A stretch of DNA of 38,130 nt from Alkalicoccus luteus (GTDB lineage Bacteria; Bacillota; Bacilli; Bacillales; Salisediminibacteriaceae): assembly GCF_012034335.1 (NCBI RefSeq), contig NZ_JAATHJ010000032.1, positions 1-38,130 of the forward strand. Direction: 5' to 3'. The notes below the pieces were generated by a model. That model was not told the origin of the DNA. It made no database searches and saw only the letters and a program-made list of their open reading frames with translations. Shown one piece after another: positions 21,170 through 28,328 of this stretch; positions within the stretch are counted from its first letter, which is position 1, and the number at the start of each line of letters is the position of its first letter. A program made the translations under genes and the position numbers.

Positions 21170-22027
21170 GTGAAGCAGCCATTTTCAAAACTATTTGGTT
21201 TATCGGATAAAAAGGATGCTTCCTCAGAAGATATTCTGCTCGAGGGGGAGGAGGCGGTGAAGCAGGTTCCGGTTTCCAGACTGAAGCCGAACCCGTTTCA
21301 GCCTCGTACGGTCTTTAACGAAGACCGGATTGATGAGCTTGCTCAGACGATCCATACACACGGCATGATTCAGCCGATCGTCGTCCGCGAACGGGACGGC
21401 GCGTTTGAAATCATCGCCGGTGAACGGCGCTGGAGAGCGTCGCAGAAGGCCGGACTCGAAACCGTTCCGGTTGTCATCAAAGATTTTGATGATACGAAAA
21501 CCGCATCAGTAGCATTGATTGAGAACCTGCAGCGGGAAGGTCTGACGTCGATTGAAGAGGCCAATGCCTATCAGCGTCTTTTAGAGCTGCACGGTCTGAC
21601 GCAGGAGAGCCTCGCGCAGCGGCTCGGCAAGGGACAGTCGACGGTTGCCAATAAGCTCCGTCTGCTGCAGCTGCCGAGCGTCGTCAAGGACGCGCTCTTA
21701 AAGCGTGATATCAGCGAGCGTCACGCACGGGCGCTGATCAGCGTAAAAGAGGAGGAGCTGCAGCAGCAGATTCTCACGCAGATCATCGAAAACGAATGGA
21801 ACGTAAAGCAGACAGAAGAGGCGATCGAGGCGCTGCTTGCAGAGCCGGAGGAGAAGCCGAAAAAGAAAAAACCGGTCCGCAAAGCCGTCTCAAAAGATAT
21901 GCGGCTCGCTATGAACACGATCCGGAAATCAGTCGACATGGTGCAGCAGACAGGCATGTCGATCGACACGGATGAGGAAGAGCACGACGAGTACTTCCAG
22001 TTCACGATCCGCATTCCGAAAAAGTAA
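21170..22027 (+). CDS. noc: Nucleoid occlusion protein Noc
   Basis: A 285-residue ParB-family CTPase that binds scattered NBS sites, spreads, attaches to the membrane and blocks Z-ring assembly over the nucleoid. The N-terminal membrane-targeting amphipathic helix is present ([15 protein letters not shown]). The CTP-binding motif is GERRWRA at 84-90. The helix-turn-helix is [21 protein letters not shown] (143-163). The C-terminus [10 protein letters not shown] matches Noc rather than Spo0J. The start is GTG at 21170 after AAGGGTGGTG. A perfect NBS in nearby mnmG supports the assignment. A terminator follows. Confidence 0.95.
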   Translation: MKQPFSKLFGLSDKKDASSEDILLEGEEAVKQVPVSRLKPNPFQPRTVFNEDRIDELAQTIHTHGMIQPIVVRERDGAFEIIAGERRWRASQKAGLETVPVVIKDFDDTKTASVALIENLQREGLTSIEEANAYQRLLELHGLTQESLAQRLGKGQSTVANKLRLLQLPSVVKDALLKRDISERHARALISVKEEELQQQILTQIIENEWNVKQTEEAIEALLAEPEEKPKKKKPVRKAVSKDMRLAMNTIRKSVDMVQQTGMSIDTDEEEHDEYFQFTIRIPKK

Positions 22028-22034
22028 GCCTTCC

Positions 22035-22063
22035 GCTTCCGGCATCAGCCGGGAGCTTTTTTT
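22035..22063 (+). terminator. Rho-independent terminator of noc
   Basis: Stem GCTTCCGGC/GCCGGGAGC (one T-G pair), loop ATCA, then seven T residues, 8 bases after the noc stop. Confidence 0.92.
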
Positions 22064-22080
22064 ATAGATGAACGCAAAGC

Positions 22081-22130
22081 GGCTTCTCGCCTGCGACCTT
22101 TGCAGGAGTTCCGGGAGAGCCGTTTTTTTT
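22081..22130 (+). terminator. Second terminator-like hairpin before parA
   Basis: GGCTTCTC pairs imperfectly with GAGAGCC, and CCTGC (22090-22094) pairs with GCAGG (22102-22106), followed by eight T residues. It stands just upstream of the candidate parA promoter and would back up the noc terminator. Confidence 0.55.
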
Positions 22131-22141
22131 CAGACATTTCA

Positions 22142-22150
22142 TGATAGAAT
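22142..22150 (+). promoter_or_regulatory. Candidate extended -10 promoter of parA-parB
   Basis: TGATAGAAT gives a near-consensus -10 (TAGAAT) with a TG extension, 41 bases before the parA start. The -35 region is only a T-run. Confidence 0.45.
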
Positions 22151-22190
22151 AAAAAGAAAAGCAGTGCAGATGAGGCAGGTGTATCGAAAA

Positions 22191-22952
22191 GTGGGGAAAG
22201 TGATTGCAATAGCAAATCAGAAAGGCGGAGTCGGCAAAACGACGACAGCCGTCAATCTCAGCGCAAGTCTTGTCCAGGAGGGCCGGAACGTGCTGATTAT
22301 CGATGTGGATCCACAGGGCAACACAACGAGTGGCATCGGTGTTAACAAAGGGGATATCGACCGCTGTATTTATAACGTGCTGGTGGAAGACGCGGACGCA
22401 GATGAAATTATCGTTCCAACCGCCACAGAAAATCTGGATATTCTGCCGTCGACAATTCAGCTCGCCGGCGCAGAAATTGAACTGGTTTCAACGATTTCCC
22501 GTGAGGTCCGGCTGAAAAATGCCATCGAGCATATCCGGGACCGCTACGACTACATTATCATTGACTGTCCTCCTTCTCTCGGGCTGCTGACGCTCAACTC
22601 ACTGACGGCAGCCGACTCTGTTGTCATTCCGGTGCAGTGTGAGTACTATGCGCTGGAGGGACTGAGCCAGCTGTTGAACACGGTCCGGCTCGTGCAGAAG
22701 CATTTAAACCATGACCTGAAAATCGAGGGCGTCCTGCTGACGATGCTCGATGCCCGCACGAATCTCGGTATCCAGGTGATTGAAGAAGTGAAGAAATATT
22801 TCCGTGATAAAGTATTTGAAACGATCATTCCGCGCAACGTCCGCCTCGGTGAGGCACCGAGCCACGGGCAGTCGATCGTGACCTACGATCCGCGCTCGCG
22901 CGGAGCAGAAGTGTACAGTGACCTGGCGAAGGAGGTGATCAGCCATGGCTAG
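22191..22952 (+). CDS. parA: Chromosome partitioning ATPase ParA (Soj)
   Basis: A 253-residue deviant Walker ATPase that moves ParB-parS complexes and, in B. subtilis (Soj), also regulates DnaA. The deviant Walker A motif is KGGVGKTT at 11-18; conserved blocks IIDVDPQGN and YIIIDCPPSLGLLT follow, with LLTMLDARTNLGIQV near the C-terminus. The GTG start at 22191 gives exactly the B. subtilis length (253) and N-terminus (MGK-IAI-NQKGG) with AGGTG upstream; longer in-frame starts at 22068 and 22170 lack both. The 3' end overlaps parB by 8 bases. Confidence 0.96.
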   Translation: MGKVIAIANQKGGVGKTTTAVNLSASLVQEGRNVLIIDVDPQGNTTSGIGVNKGDIDRCIYNVLVEDADADEIIVPTATENLDILPSTIQLAGAEIELVSTISREVRLKNAIEHIRDRYDYIIIDCPPSLGLLTLNSLTAADSVVIPVQCEYYALEGLSQLLNTVRLVQKHLNHDLKIEGVLLTMLDARTNLGIQVIEEVKKYFRDKVFETIIPRNVRLGEAPSHGQSIVTYDPRSRGAEVYSDLAKEVISHG

Positions 22953-23796
22953 AGGACTAGGAAAAGGCATCAACGCTTTCTTTCCGGATGCATCCGATGA
23001 GCAGGAAACGATGGTGGAAGAAATTAAGCTGAAGGAGATCCGGGCCAATCCGTATCAGCCAAGGCATACCTTCTCAGAGGAATCGCTGCAGGAGCTGGCT
23101 GATTCCATTCAACAGCACGGCGTGATTCAGCCGATTACTCTCCGGAAAAGCATTAAAGGCTACGAAATCGTCGTCGGCGAACGACGGTTCCGCGCTTCAA
23201 AGCTTGCGAAAAAGGAAACGATCCCCGCTGTCGTCAAGGAGATGAGCGACAGTGACATGATGGAGCTTGCGCTGATTGAAAACCTGCAGCGGGAAGATCT
23301 CAGTCCAATCGAAGAAGCGAAGTCGTACCAGAAGCTGATGGAGCACCTGCAGCTTACACAGGGCGCGCTTGCAGAACGGCTCGGTAAAAGCCGTCCGCAC
23401 ATCGCGAACTACATCCGCCTGCTGCAGCTCCCGCAGATCGTGCAGGATTACCTGGCAGAGGAAAAAATATCTGCCGGACATGCCCGCGCGCTGCTTGGAC
23501 TGAAGCAGGAAAAACATATGAGTCCGCTGCTGCAGAAAATTGTGCGCGAGCAGATGAGCGTCCGCCGCCTGGAAGAAGCGGTGAAGGAGCTGAACGAGAA
23601 CGTTTCACGTGAAACGAAGCAGAAGCGCCGCATTTCCAGCTTTGCCCGCGCCCGCGAATCCCAGCTGAAGTCGTTTTTCGGTACGAACGTGACGATCCGG
23701 GAAGGCAAGCATAAGAACAAAATTGAAATCGACTACAAAAACGAAGAAGAACTGGAGCGGATCGTGCACCTGCTGAACCAGGAGTCCGACAGCTGA
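22945..23796 (+). CDS. parB: Chromosome partitioning protein ParB (Spo0J)
   Basis: A 283-residue CTPase DNA clamp that loads at parS, spreads, and recruits condensin to the origin. The N-terminal MARGLGKGINAFF segment contacts ParA. The CTP motif is GERRFRA at 78-84. The helix-turn-helix LTQGALAERLGKSRPHIANYI recognises parS. The C-terminal dimerisation part is present. A parS-like palindrome lies within the gene. GGAGGTGATC precedes the ATG, inside the end of parA, so the two are translationally coupled. Confidence 0.97.
   Translation: MARGLGKGINAFFPDASDEQETMVEEIKLKEIRANPYQPRHTFSEESLQELADSIQQHGVIQPITLRKSIKGYEIVVGERRFRASKLAKKETIPAVVKEMSDSDMMELALIENLQREDLSPIEEAKSYQKLMEHLQLTQGALAERLGKSRPHIANYIRLLQLPQIVQDYLAEEKISAGHARALLGLKQEKHMSPLLQKIVREQMSVRRLEEAVKELNENVSRETKQKRRISSFARARESQLKSFFGTNVTIREGKHKNKIEIDYKNEEELERIVHLLNQESDS
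23601..23616. promoter_or_regulatory. parS site inside parB
   Basis: The sequence CGTTTCACGTGAAACG is a perfect 16-bp palindrome matching 14 of 16 positions of the B. subtilis parS TGTTTCACGTGAAACA; only the outermost pair differs. B. subtilis also has a parS within spo0J. Confidence 0.85.
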
Positions 23797-23806
23797 ATCC
23801 GCAAAG

Positions 23807-23836
23807 AAGCCGCCTTCTGCCGGCAGAAGGCGGCTT
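23807..23836. terminator. Palindromic terminator-like hairpin after parB
   Basis: A perfect stem of about 13 bp, AAGCCGCCTTCTG with CAGAAGGCGGCTT, and a CCGG centre. The T-run is short (TTTG), so it may be a weak terminator or mainly an mRNA-stabilising structure. Confidence 0.6.
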
Positions 23837-23869
23837 TGCTGCGTCCGCTCTTTATAGGAGATTATCCAT

Positions 23870-24574
23870 ATGATATTGTTCGGAACGATCGTAAACGGCC
23901 TTGCCATCATCATAGGAGCCCTCATCGGCACCAAGCTGCCGCGCCTTTCCAAAGGAATGTCGGAAACGGTGATGAAGGCGATCGCGCTCGCGGTGCTGCT
24001 GCTCGGCATCACCATGGCCATGGAAGGAACCGAATTTCTGCTCGTCATTTTCAGTCTTGCGCTCGGGGCCGTACTCGGTGAACGCATGAATTTGGAAGGC
24101 AAGCTGAACAGCTTCGGCTACTGGCTGGAGACGAAGGTAAAAAAAGAAGGAGAAGGGTCGGTCGCGGAAGGATTTATCGCAGCGACGCTTTTGTTTGTTG
24201 TCGGAGCGATGGCGATTATCGGTGCGCTCGACAGCGGCTTCCGTCAGGATCATTCCGTGCTGCTGACGAAAGCCGTGCTGGACGGATTTACATCTGTTAT
24301 TTTCGCTTCCACGCTCGGCATCGGGGTGCTGTTTTCTGCGATCCCGGTCATGCTTTACCAGGGAACAATCGCCCTTGCGGCAGTGTGGATCGTGCGCTTT
24401 ATTCCCGAGGAGCTGCTGGATATCATCATCAGCGAAATGACGGCAGTCGGCGGCCTCATGATTATCGGCATCGGTCTGAACCTGCTCGGCGTACCGAAAA
24501 CGAGAATCGCCAATCTACTACCTGCGATCCCGCTCGTCGTGCTCTTTGTTCTCGTACAAACCTGGCTCTTCTGA
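23870..24574 (+). CDS. DUF554 family membrane protein
   Basis: A 234-residue integral membrane protein of the DUF554 family. It begins MILFGTIVNGLAIIIGALIG and has about six to seven hydrophobic segments with the family phrases KGMSETVMKAIALAVLLLGI, ALGAVLGE and GGLMIIGIGLNLLG. The family has no established function, although a transport role has been suggested. TAGGAG precedes the ATG by 9 bases. The 3' end overlaps the convergent small membrane gene by 57 bases. It sits between parB and ychF, a position where small conserved genes occur in Bacillus. Confidence 0.88.
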   Translation: MILFGTIVNGLAIIIGALIGTKLPRLSKGMSETVMKAIALAVLLLGITMAMEGTEFLLVIFSLALGAVLGERMNLEGKLNSFGYWLETKVKKEGEGSVAEGFIAATLLFVVGAMAIIGALDSGFRQDHSVLLTKAVLDGFTSVIFASTLGIGVLFSAIPVMLYQGTIALAAVWIVRFIPEELLDIIISEMTAVGGLMIIGIGLNLLGVPKTRIANLLPAIPLVVLFVLVQTWLF

Positions 24575-24748
24575 CGATTTTGGAATCTGGTATTCCACAA
24601 CCTGAATCCGCTTTTGAAGCAGGTTGTAAACAGGCATGCTCATAAAGCCGATGCCAAGCCCGATAAACAGGCCGACATCCGGACGATCAAACAGGAGCCC
24701 GATTCCCATGCCGATAAACAATCCTCCCGGGATGAATAAGCCTTGCAT
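24518..24748 (-). CDS. Small two-helix membrane protein
   Basis: A 76-residue protein of unknown function. Two glycine-rich hydrophobic stretches are visible: residues 4-20 (LFIPGGLFIGMGIGLLF) and 25-40 (VGLFIGLGIGFMSMPV), joined by the short turn DRPD. A hydrophilic, charged C-terminal tail follows (about 45-76). An excellent AGGAGG lies 8 bases before the ATG, and an extended -10 promoter candidate lies upstream, so the gene is probably real despite its convergent overlap of 57 bases with the DUF554 gene. The family is not recognised by name. Confidence 0.75.
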   Translation of the reverse strand: MQGLFIPGGLFIGMGIGLLFDRPDVGLFIGLGIGFMSMPVYNLLQKRIQVVEYQIPKSSEEPGLYENKEHDERDRR

Positions 24749-24789
24749 CCTCTCCGCCTCCTTTTGTCTGGTACAGCATCTTTTTCTTT

Positions 24790-24798
24790 ATTTTACCA
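24790..24798 (-). promoter_or_regulatory. Candidate promoter of the small membrane gene
   Basis: On the minus strand TGGTAAAAT, an extended -10, with TTCCAG 17 bp upstream as a weak -35. It lies 42 bases before the start codon. Confidence 0.4.
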
Positions 24799-24879
24799 CA
24801 CGCCAGGAAAAGCTGGAAAAACCGGCGCGTATCTTTTATTCTTAATAGAAGAGACTGATGACAGGGGAGGATGAGGCGT

Positions 24880-25080
24880 ATGGCAGGAGACTTTCAGCTC
24901 AACGATATCGTGGAGATGAAAAAACAGCATCCCTGCGGCGAAAACCGCTGGAAAATAATCCGCATGGGCATGGATATCCGCATCAAATGCACGGGATGCA
25001 ATCACAGCATCATGATGCCGCGCCGTGACTTTGAGAAAAAAATGAAGCGGGTGCTTACCGAAAGCAGAGCATCAGACTGA
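24880..25080 (+). CDS. yyzM: DUF951 domain protein (YyzM)
   Basis: A 66-residue protein of the DUF951 family. It reads MAGDFQLNDIVEMKKQHPCGENRWKI and continues with a conserved K-C-T-G-C-N-H-S-I-M-M-P-R-R-D-F-E-K motif. Three cysteines and a histidine could bind a metal (inference). The ATG at 24880 is chosen because GGGGAGG lies 9 bases upstream; the in-frame ATG at 24871 abuts that site. In B. subtilis the homologue likewise lies directly before ychF (yyaF). The function is not established. A terminator hairpin overlaps the stop codon. Confidence 0.88.
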   Translation: MAGDFQLNDIVEMKKQHPCGENRWKIIRMGMDIRIKCTGCNHSIMMPRRDFEKKMKRVLTESRASD

Positions 25081-25103
25081 CCGCGGGGCTGCCGCGGTTT
25101 TTT
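25080..25103 (+). terminator. Rho-independent terminator after the DUF951 gene
   Basis: Stem ACCGCGG/CCGCGGT with loop GGCTG, followed by six T residues. The first base is the last base of the stop codon. Confidence 0.9.
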
Positions 25104-25166
25104 GTTTGAGTCATACAGGCGCTGCGCCGTTCAAACCGAAAGGCACGCATCGCTTTTGTCCGGCAG

Positions 25167-25195
25167 TTGCGTTCCGGCGTCCGACTCTCTATAAT
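25167..25195 (+). promoter_or_regulatory. ychF: Promoter of ychF
   Basis: -35 TTGCGT, a 17-bp spacer and a perfect -10 TATAAT, 91 bases before the ychF start. The leader contains a small GGCAGG/CCTGTGCC hairpin. Confidence 0.65.
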
Positions 25196-25286
25196 GAGAA
25201 AGGATGCAGAGGGGCAGGTATTTCGCCTGTGCCGATGCCTGTTGATGACGGATGATGCAAGCATACAATAAAGGAGTAATGACAAC

Positions 25287-26387
25287 ATGGCTTTAACGAC
25301 TGGAATCGTCGGTCTTCCGAACGTCGGAAAATCGACGCTGTTTAATGCAATTACACAGGCAGGTGCCGAATCTGCCAACTACCCGTTTTGTACGATCGAC
25401 CCGAACGTCGGCATCGTAGAAGTACCGGATTCCCGGCTCGACACGCTGACAGAAATGGTGGAGCCGCACAAGACGGTTCCGACTGCATTTGAATTTACGG
25501 ACATTGCCGGCATTGTGGAGGGCGCTAGCAAAGGGGAAGGCCTCGGCAACAAGTTCCTCTCCCACATCCGCGAGGTGGACGCAATTTCCCACGTCGTCCG
25601 CTGCTTTGACGACGAGAACATTACACACGTATCCGGAAGTGTGAATCCGATCCGTGACATCCAGATTATTAACCTGGAGCTGATTTTGGCGGACCTGGAA
25701 ACGGTGGAAAAGCGGATCAGCAAAGTGGAGAAAATGGCGAAGTCCAAGGATAAAGACGCGATGGCAGAGTTCGAGGTGCTGAAGAAGCTGCGTGACACGT
25801 TCGAGGAAGAAAAGCCGGCGAGAAGCCTGGAGCTCTCGAAGGAAGAAGCGAAAATCGTTAAAGGTTTCCAATTGCTCACAGCGAAGCCGGTGCTGTATGC
25901 GGCAAACGTCAGCGAGGATGAAATTCTCGACGCTGACAGCAACCCGCACGTGCAGAAGGTGAGAGAATTTGCGGCCGAAGAAAATTCGGAAGTGATCGTA
26001 ATCTGTGCGAAGATTGAATCGGAAATTGCAGAGCTCGACGGCGAGGAAAAGCAGGAGTTTCTCGACGACCTCGGCATTGCCGAATCCGGACTCGACCAGC
26101 TGATCCGTGCGGCTTACGCGCTGCTCGGACTCGATACGTATTTCACTGCAGGCAAGCAGGAAGTGCGCGCCTGGACGATCCGCCGCGGCACGAAAGCACC
26201 GCAGGCAGCCGGGGTGATTCACACCGACTTTGAGCGTGGCTTCATCCGGGCAGAGGTTGTCTCCTACGACGACCTGACAACTGCCGGAAGCATGGCGAAA
26301 GCGAAAGAGCAGGGCAACGTGCGGCTGGAAGGAAAAGAGTACATCGTCAAAGACGGCGATGTTGTCCACTTCCGCTTTAACGTATAG
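25287..26387 (+). CDS. ychF: Redox-regulated ATPase YchF
   Basis: A 366-residue Obg-superfamily P-loop protein that prefers ATP over GTP and associates with ribosomes. The P-loop is GLPNVGKST (9-17); FTDIAGIVEGASKGEGLGNKFLSHIRE covers switch II; a coiled-coil insertion follows (about 130-185). The C-terminal TGS domain ends AGSMAKAKEQGNVRLEGKEYIVKDGDVVHFRFNV. The length is standard. AAAGGAG precedes the ATG. It is transcribed alone between two terminators. Confidence 0.97.
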   Translation: MALTTGIVGLPNVGKSTLFNAITQAGAESANYPFCTIDPNVGIVEVPDSRLDTLTEMVEPHKTVPTAFEFTDIAGIVEGASKGEGLGNKFLSHIREVDAISHVVRCFDDENITHVSGSVNPIRDIQIINLELILADLETVEKRISKVEKMAKSKDKDAMAEFEVLKKLRDTFEEEKPARSLELSKEEAKIVKGFQLLTAKPVLYAANVSEDEILDADSNPHVQKVREFAAEENSEVIVICAKIESEIAELDGEEKQEFLDDLGIAESGLDQLIRAAYALLGLDTYFTAGKQEVRAWTIRRGTKAPQAAGVIHTDFERGFIRAEVVSYDDLTTAGSMAKAKEQGNVRLEGKEYIVKDGDVVHFRFNV

Positions 26388-26398
26388 CGGCTGTTTTG

Positions 26399-26431
26399 AA
26401 GCGGTTCTCTTATTAGAGGGCCGCTTTTTTT
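26399..26431 (+). terminator. Rho-independent terminator of ychF
   Basis: A 12-bp stem AAGCGGTTCTCT/AGAGGGCCGCTT (two T-G pairs), loop TATT, and a run of seven T residues. Confidence 0.93.
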
Positions 26432-26569
26432 CGTTTGGAAGATCCGGCCGAGAAGAGTTTCAGCGGAGATGATCCGCTGAAGCGAGTCAAGGCAAGCTTT
26501 CTGTGTACATTCCCGTGCTCCGCTCTTAAGACGTCAGAGCATGTGGTGCAGAAGAATCGACCGGAAAAG

Positions 26570-26772
26570 GAGCACTTGACTTCCTCGACGGGTGAAAGCG
26601 ACTTAACAGAGCGCAAAAGCTGCACAAGCTCGGACAAAAGCAATTTAAAGCCGCCCCAAAGAAACTCAGCGGCGGGTGAACGTAACTTAGGCAACTTAAC
26701 AGACCGTTATAACGAATAAAACGACGTAACGATCCGCAAATGTAACACAAACCCGTTCAAATGTAACAATAT
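26570..26772. repeat. Degenerate repeat tract, copy A (downstream of ychF)
   Basis: This gene-free tract is built of loosely repeated units of roughly 20 bases rich in GTAAC, ACTTAAC and AAAAGC. It shares CAAAAGCTGCACAA (26614-26627) and TAACAGACCGTTATAAC (26697-26713) with the tract at 33186-33350, same order and orientation. Frames through it lack ribosome binding sites and look accidental. The rest of the gap before the rpsF promoter (26773-26928) shows only a 7-bp hairpin (AGGCTTT/AAAGCCT, 26818-26835). Confidence 0.6.
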
Positions 26773-26928
26773 GAAATCGGTCCTGTGCCCGATCCTCCAG
26801 TTAGGATGGTCAGCCAGAGGCTTTTCAGAAAGCCTTGACGAGCCGTTTCAGGACGCAGCATGAAAGCGTTATGGCCACGCCCGAAAACAGCCTTCTCTGC
26901 ACGCTGCGTCAGAGGCACAAATCTTCTA

Positions 26929-26957
26929 TTGATACGCACCTTTCTGTCTGCTATAAT
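26929..26957 (+). promoter_or_regulatory. rpsF: Promoter of rpsF-ssb-rpsR
   Basis: -35 TTGATA, a 17-bp spacer and a perfect -10 TATAAT. The leader of about 70 bases contains a GCGAG/CTCGC hairpin and CTTCT/AGAAG pairing, which could take part in S6-S18 autoregulation, but I could not confirm that motif. Confidence 0.85.
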
Positions 26958-27036
26958 AAACACTTGCGAGCAAAACGACTCGCTCCTTGCTCTTCTTCAC
27001 AGAGAAGGGCCACAGTCCAAAAGGAGGTGACATCAC

Positions 27037-27324
27037 ATGCGCAACTACGAAATTATGTACATTGTACGTCCGGATATCGAGGAAGCTCAGACAAAAGAAA
27101 CAATTGAGCGTTTCAATAAGATCCTGACAGACAACGGCGCAGAGGTTACGGAGACAGAGGAAAAAGGCAGAAAGCGACTTGCCTACGAGATCCAGGACTT
27201 TTCTGAAGGCTACTACGTTATTCTTCAGGTAAAGGCTGAAAAGACGGCTCTCGACGAGTTTAACCGACTCAGCTCTATCAACGACAACATCCTGCGTTCA
27301 ATCATTGTCCGCGAGGATGACTAA
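27037..27324 (+). CDS. rpsF: 30S ribosomal protein S6
   Basis: A 95-residue protein of the small subunit platform that pairs with S18. It starts MRNYEIMYIVRPDIEEAQ and has the conserved KGRKRLAYEIQDFSEGYYVILQ centre. AAAAGGAGGTGA precedes the ATG. First gene of the rpsF-ssb-rpsR operon; the ssb start is 42 bases beyond the stop. Confidence 0.97.
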   Translation: MRNYEIMYIVRPDIEEAQTKETIERFNKILTDNGAEVTETEEKGRKRLAYEIQDFSEGYYVILQVKAEKTALDEFNRLSSINDNILRSIIVREDD

Positions 27325-27366
27325 TAATATGTTTGACCGAAACCACCATGCAGGGAGGAATGCCGG

Positions 27367-27891
27367 ATGATTAACCGCGTTGTCCTAGTCGGCCGCCTTA
27401 CGAAAGATCCCGAGCTCCGCTATACAGCGAACGGAGTTGCAGTCGCGACGTTCACACTTGCTGTGAACCGACCGTTCTCCAACCAGCAGGGAAACCGTGA
27501 AGCGGACTTCATCAACACAGTAGTTTGGAGAAAACAGGCTGAAAACGTGGCCAACTACCTCAAAAAAGGCAGTCTGGCAGGTGTGGAAGGGCGCATTCAG
27601 ACGCGCAGCTTTGATAACAATGAAGGCCGTCGTGTTTTCATGACAGAAGTTGTTGCAGACAGCGTCCAGTTCCTGGAACCACGTGGATCTCAGGGAGGCG
27701 GCCAAGGCGGTCAGCAGTCCTACGGGGCTCCACAGGATCAGCAGGGCTACGGAAGTCCGGCTGGTGCCGGTCAGGGATCTTCGACATCGTCCTCCTCAGG
27801 CGGCGGTTTCGGTCAGGGTCCATCCAATGATGATCCGTTTGCCGGTGAAGGCAAGCCGATCGATATTGATGATGACGATCTGCCGTTCTAA
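27367..27891 (+). CDS. ssb: Single-stranded DNA-binding protein
   Basis: A 174-residue SSB. Residues 1-105 are the OB fold ([20 protein letters not shown], then [23 protein letters not shown] and [11 protein letters not shown]). A Gly/Gln/Ser-rich flexible linker spans about 110-160. The acidic C-terminal tip DDDDLPF recruits replication and repair partners. GGGAGG lies before the ATG at 27367; a nearer ATG at 27360 is out of position. It lies between rpsF and rpsR as in other Bacillota. Confidence 0.97.
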   Translation: MINRVVLVGRLTKDPELRYTANGVAVATFTLAVNRPFSNQQGNREADFINTVVWRKQAENVANYLKKGSLAGVEGRIQTRSFDNNEGRRVFMTEVVADSVQFLEPRGSQGGGQGGQQSYGAPQDQQGYGSPAGAGQGSSTSSSSGGGFGQGPSNDDPFAGEGKPIDIDDDDLPF

Positions 27892-27934
27892 GACGGCTCT
27901 CTATAATCACTAAATCAAAAGGAGGTTTTGCATC

Positions 27935-28162
27935 ATGGCACGTCGTGGTCGACCAAGACGCCGTAAAGTTTGTTACTTTACCGTTAACAAGATTAAGAAA
28001 ATTGACTACAAGGACACAGAGCTTCTGAAGAAGTTTATCTCTGAGCGCGGAAAGATTCTTCCTCGCCGAGTGACAGGAACTTCTGCCAAGTACCAGCGCC
28101 AGCTTACTACAGCAGTGAAGCGTTCCCGTACAATGGCTCTGCTTCCGTTCGTCACAGAGTAA
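27935..28162 (+). CDS. rpsR: 30S ribosomal protein S18
   Basis: A 75-residue basic protein that binds 16S rRNA together with S6. Conserved features are the N-terminal basic run and the core [16 protein letters not shown], followed by [39 protein letters not shown] precedes the ATG at good distance. Last gene of the rpsF operon, followed by a terminator. Confidence 0.97.
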   Translation: MARRGRPRRRKVCYFTVNKIKKIDYKDTELLKKFISERGKILPRRVTGTSAKYQRQLTTAVKRSRTMALLPFVTE

Positions 28163-28173
28163 AGACAGGAAAG

Positions 28174-28210
28174 ACCCTCGTTATGACTGTTCATAGCGGG
28201 GGTTTTCTTT
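28174..28210 (+). terminator. Rho-independent terminator after rpsR
   Basis: A 13-bp stem ACCCTCGTTATGA/TCATAGCGGGGGT with two T-G pairs and loop CTGT, followed by TTTTCTTT. Confidence 0.9.
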
Positions 28211-28250
28211 CATTTCTGTAAAGGGGAGGACTCCCGTTGCGTCCCTTTTT

Positions 28251-28280
28251 TTGAGTGCGGGTCTGGTTACGTGGTAAACT
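28251..28280 (+). promoter_or_regulatory. Candidate promoter of yybS-gdpP-rplI-dnaB
   Basis: -35 TTGAGT, an 18-bp spacer and -10 TAAACT with a TGG extension, 49 bases before yybS. Immediately upstream AAAGGG/CCCTTT (28220-28248) can form another T-tailed hairpin. Confidence 0.45.
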
Positions 28281-28328
28281 AACGGATACGCAACTATTAC
28301 TTGTCTGGACTAAAGAAGGTGCCCGATA

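Noticed and set aside
26435-26719. Plus-strand frame of 94 codons after ychF
   Set aside because: It begins within the repeat-rich spacer, has no ribosome binding site and a low-complexity charged product.
26958-27036. S6-S18 autoregulatory leader structure upstream of rpsF
   Set aside because: Hairpins exist, but I could not identify the conserved CCG-type binding element with confidence, so only the promoter is annotated.
28220-28252. Second T-tailed hairpin between rpsR and yybS
   Set aside because: The AAAGGG/CCCTTT stem has a long unpaired interior and competes with another pairing; it is too weak to call beside the clear rpsR terminator.
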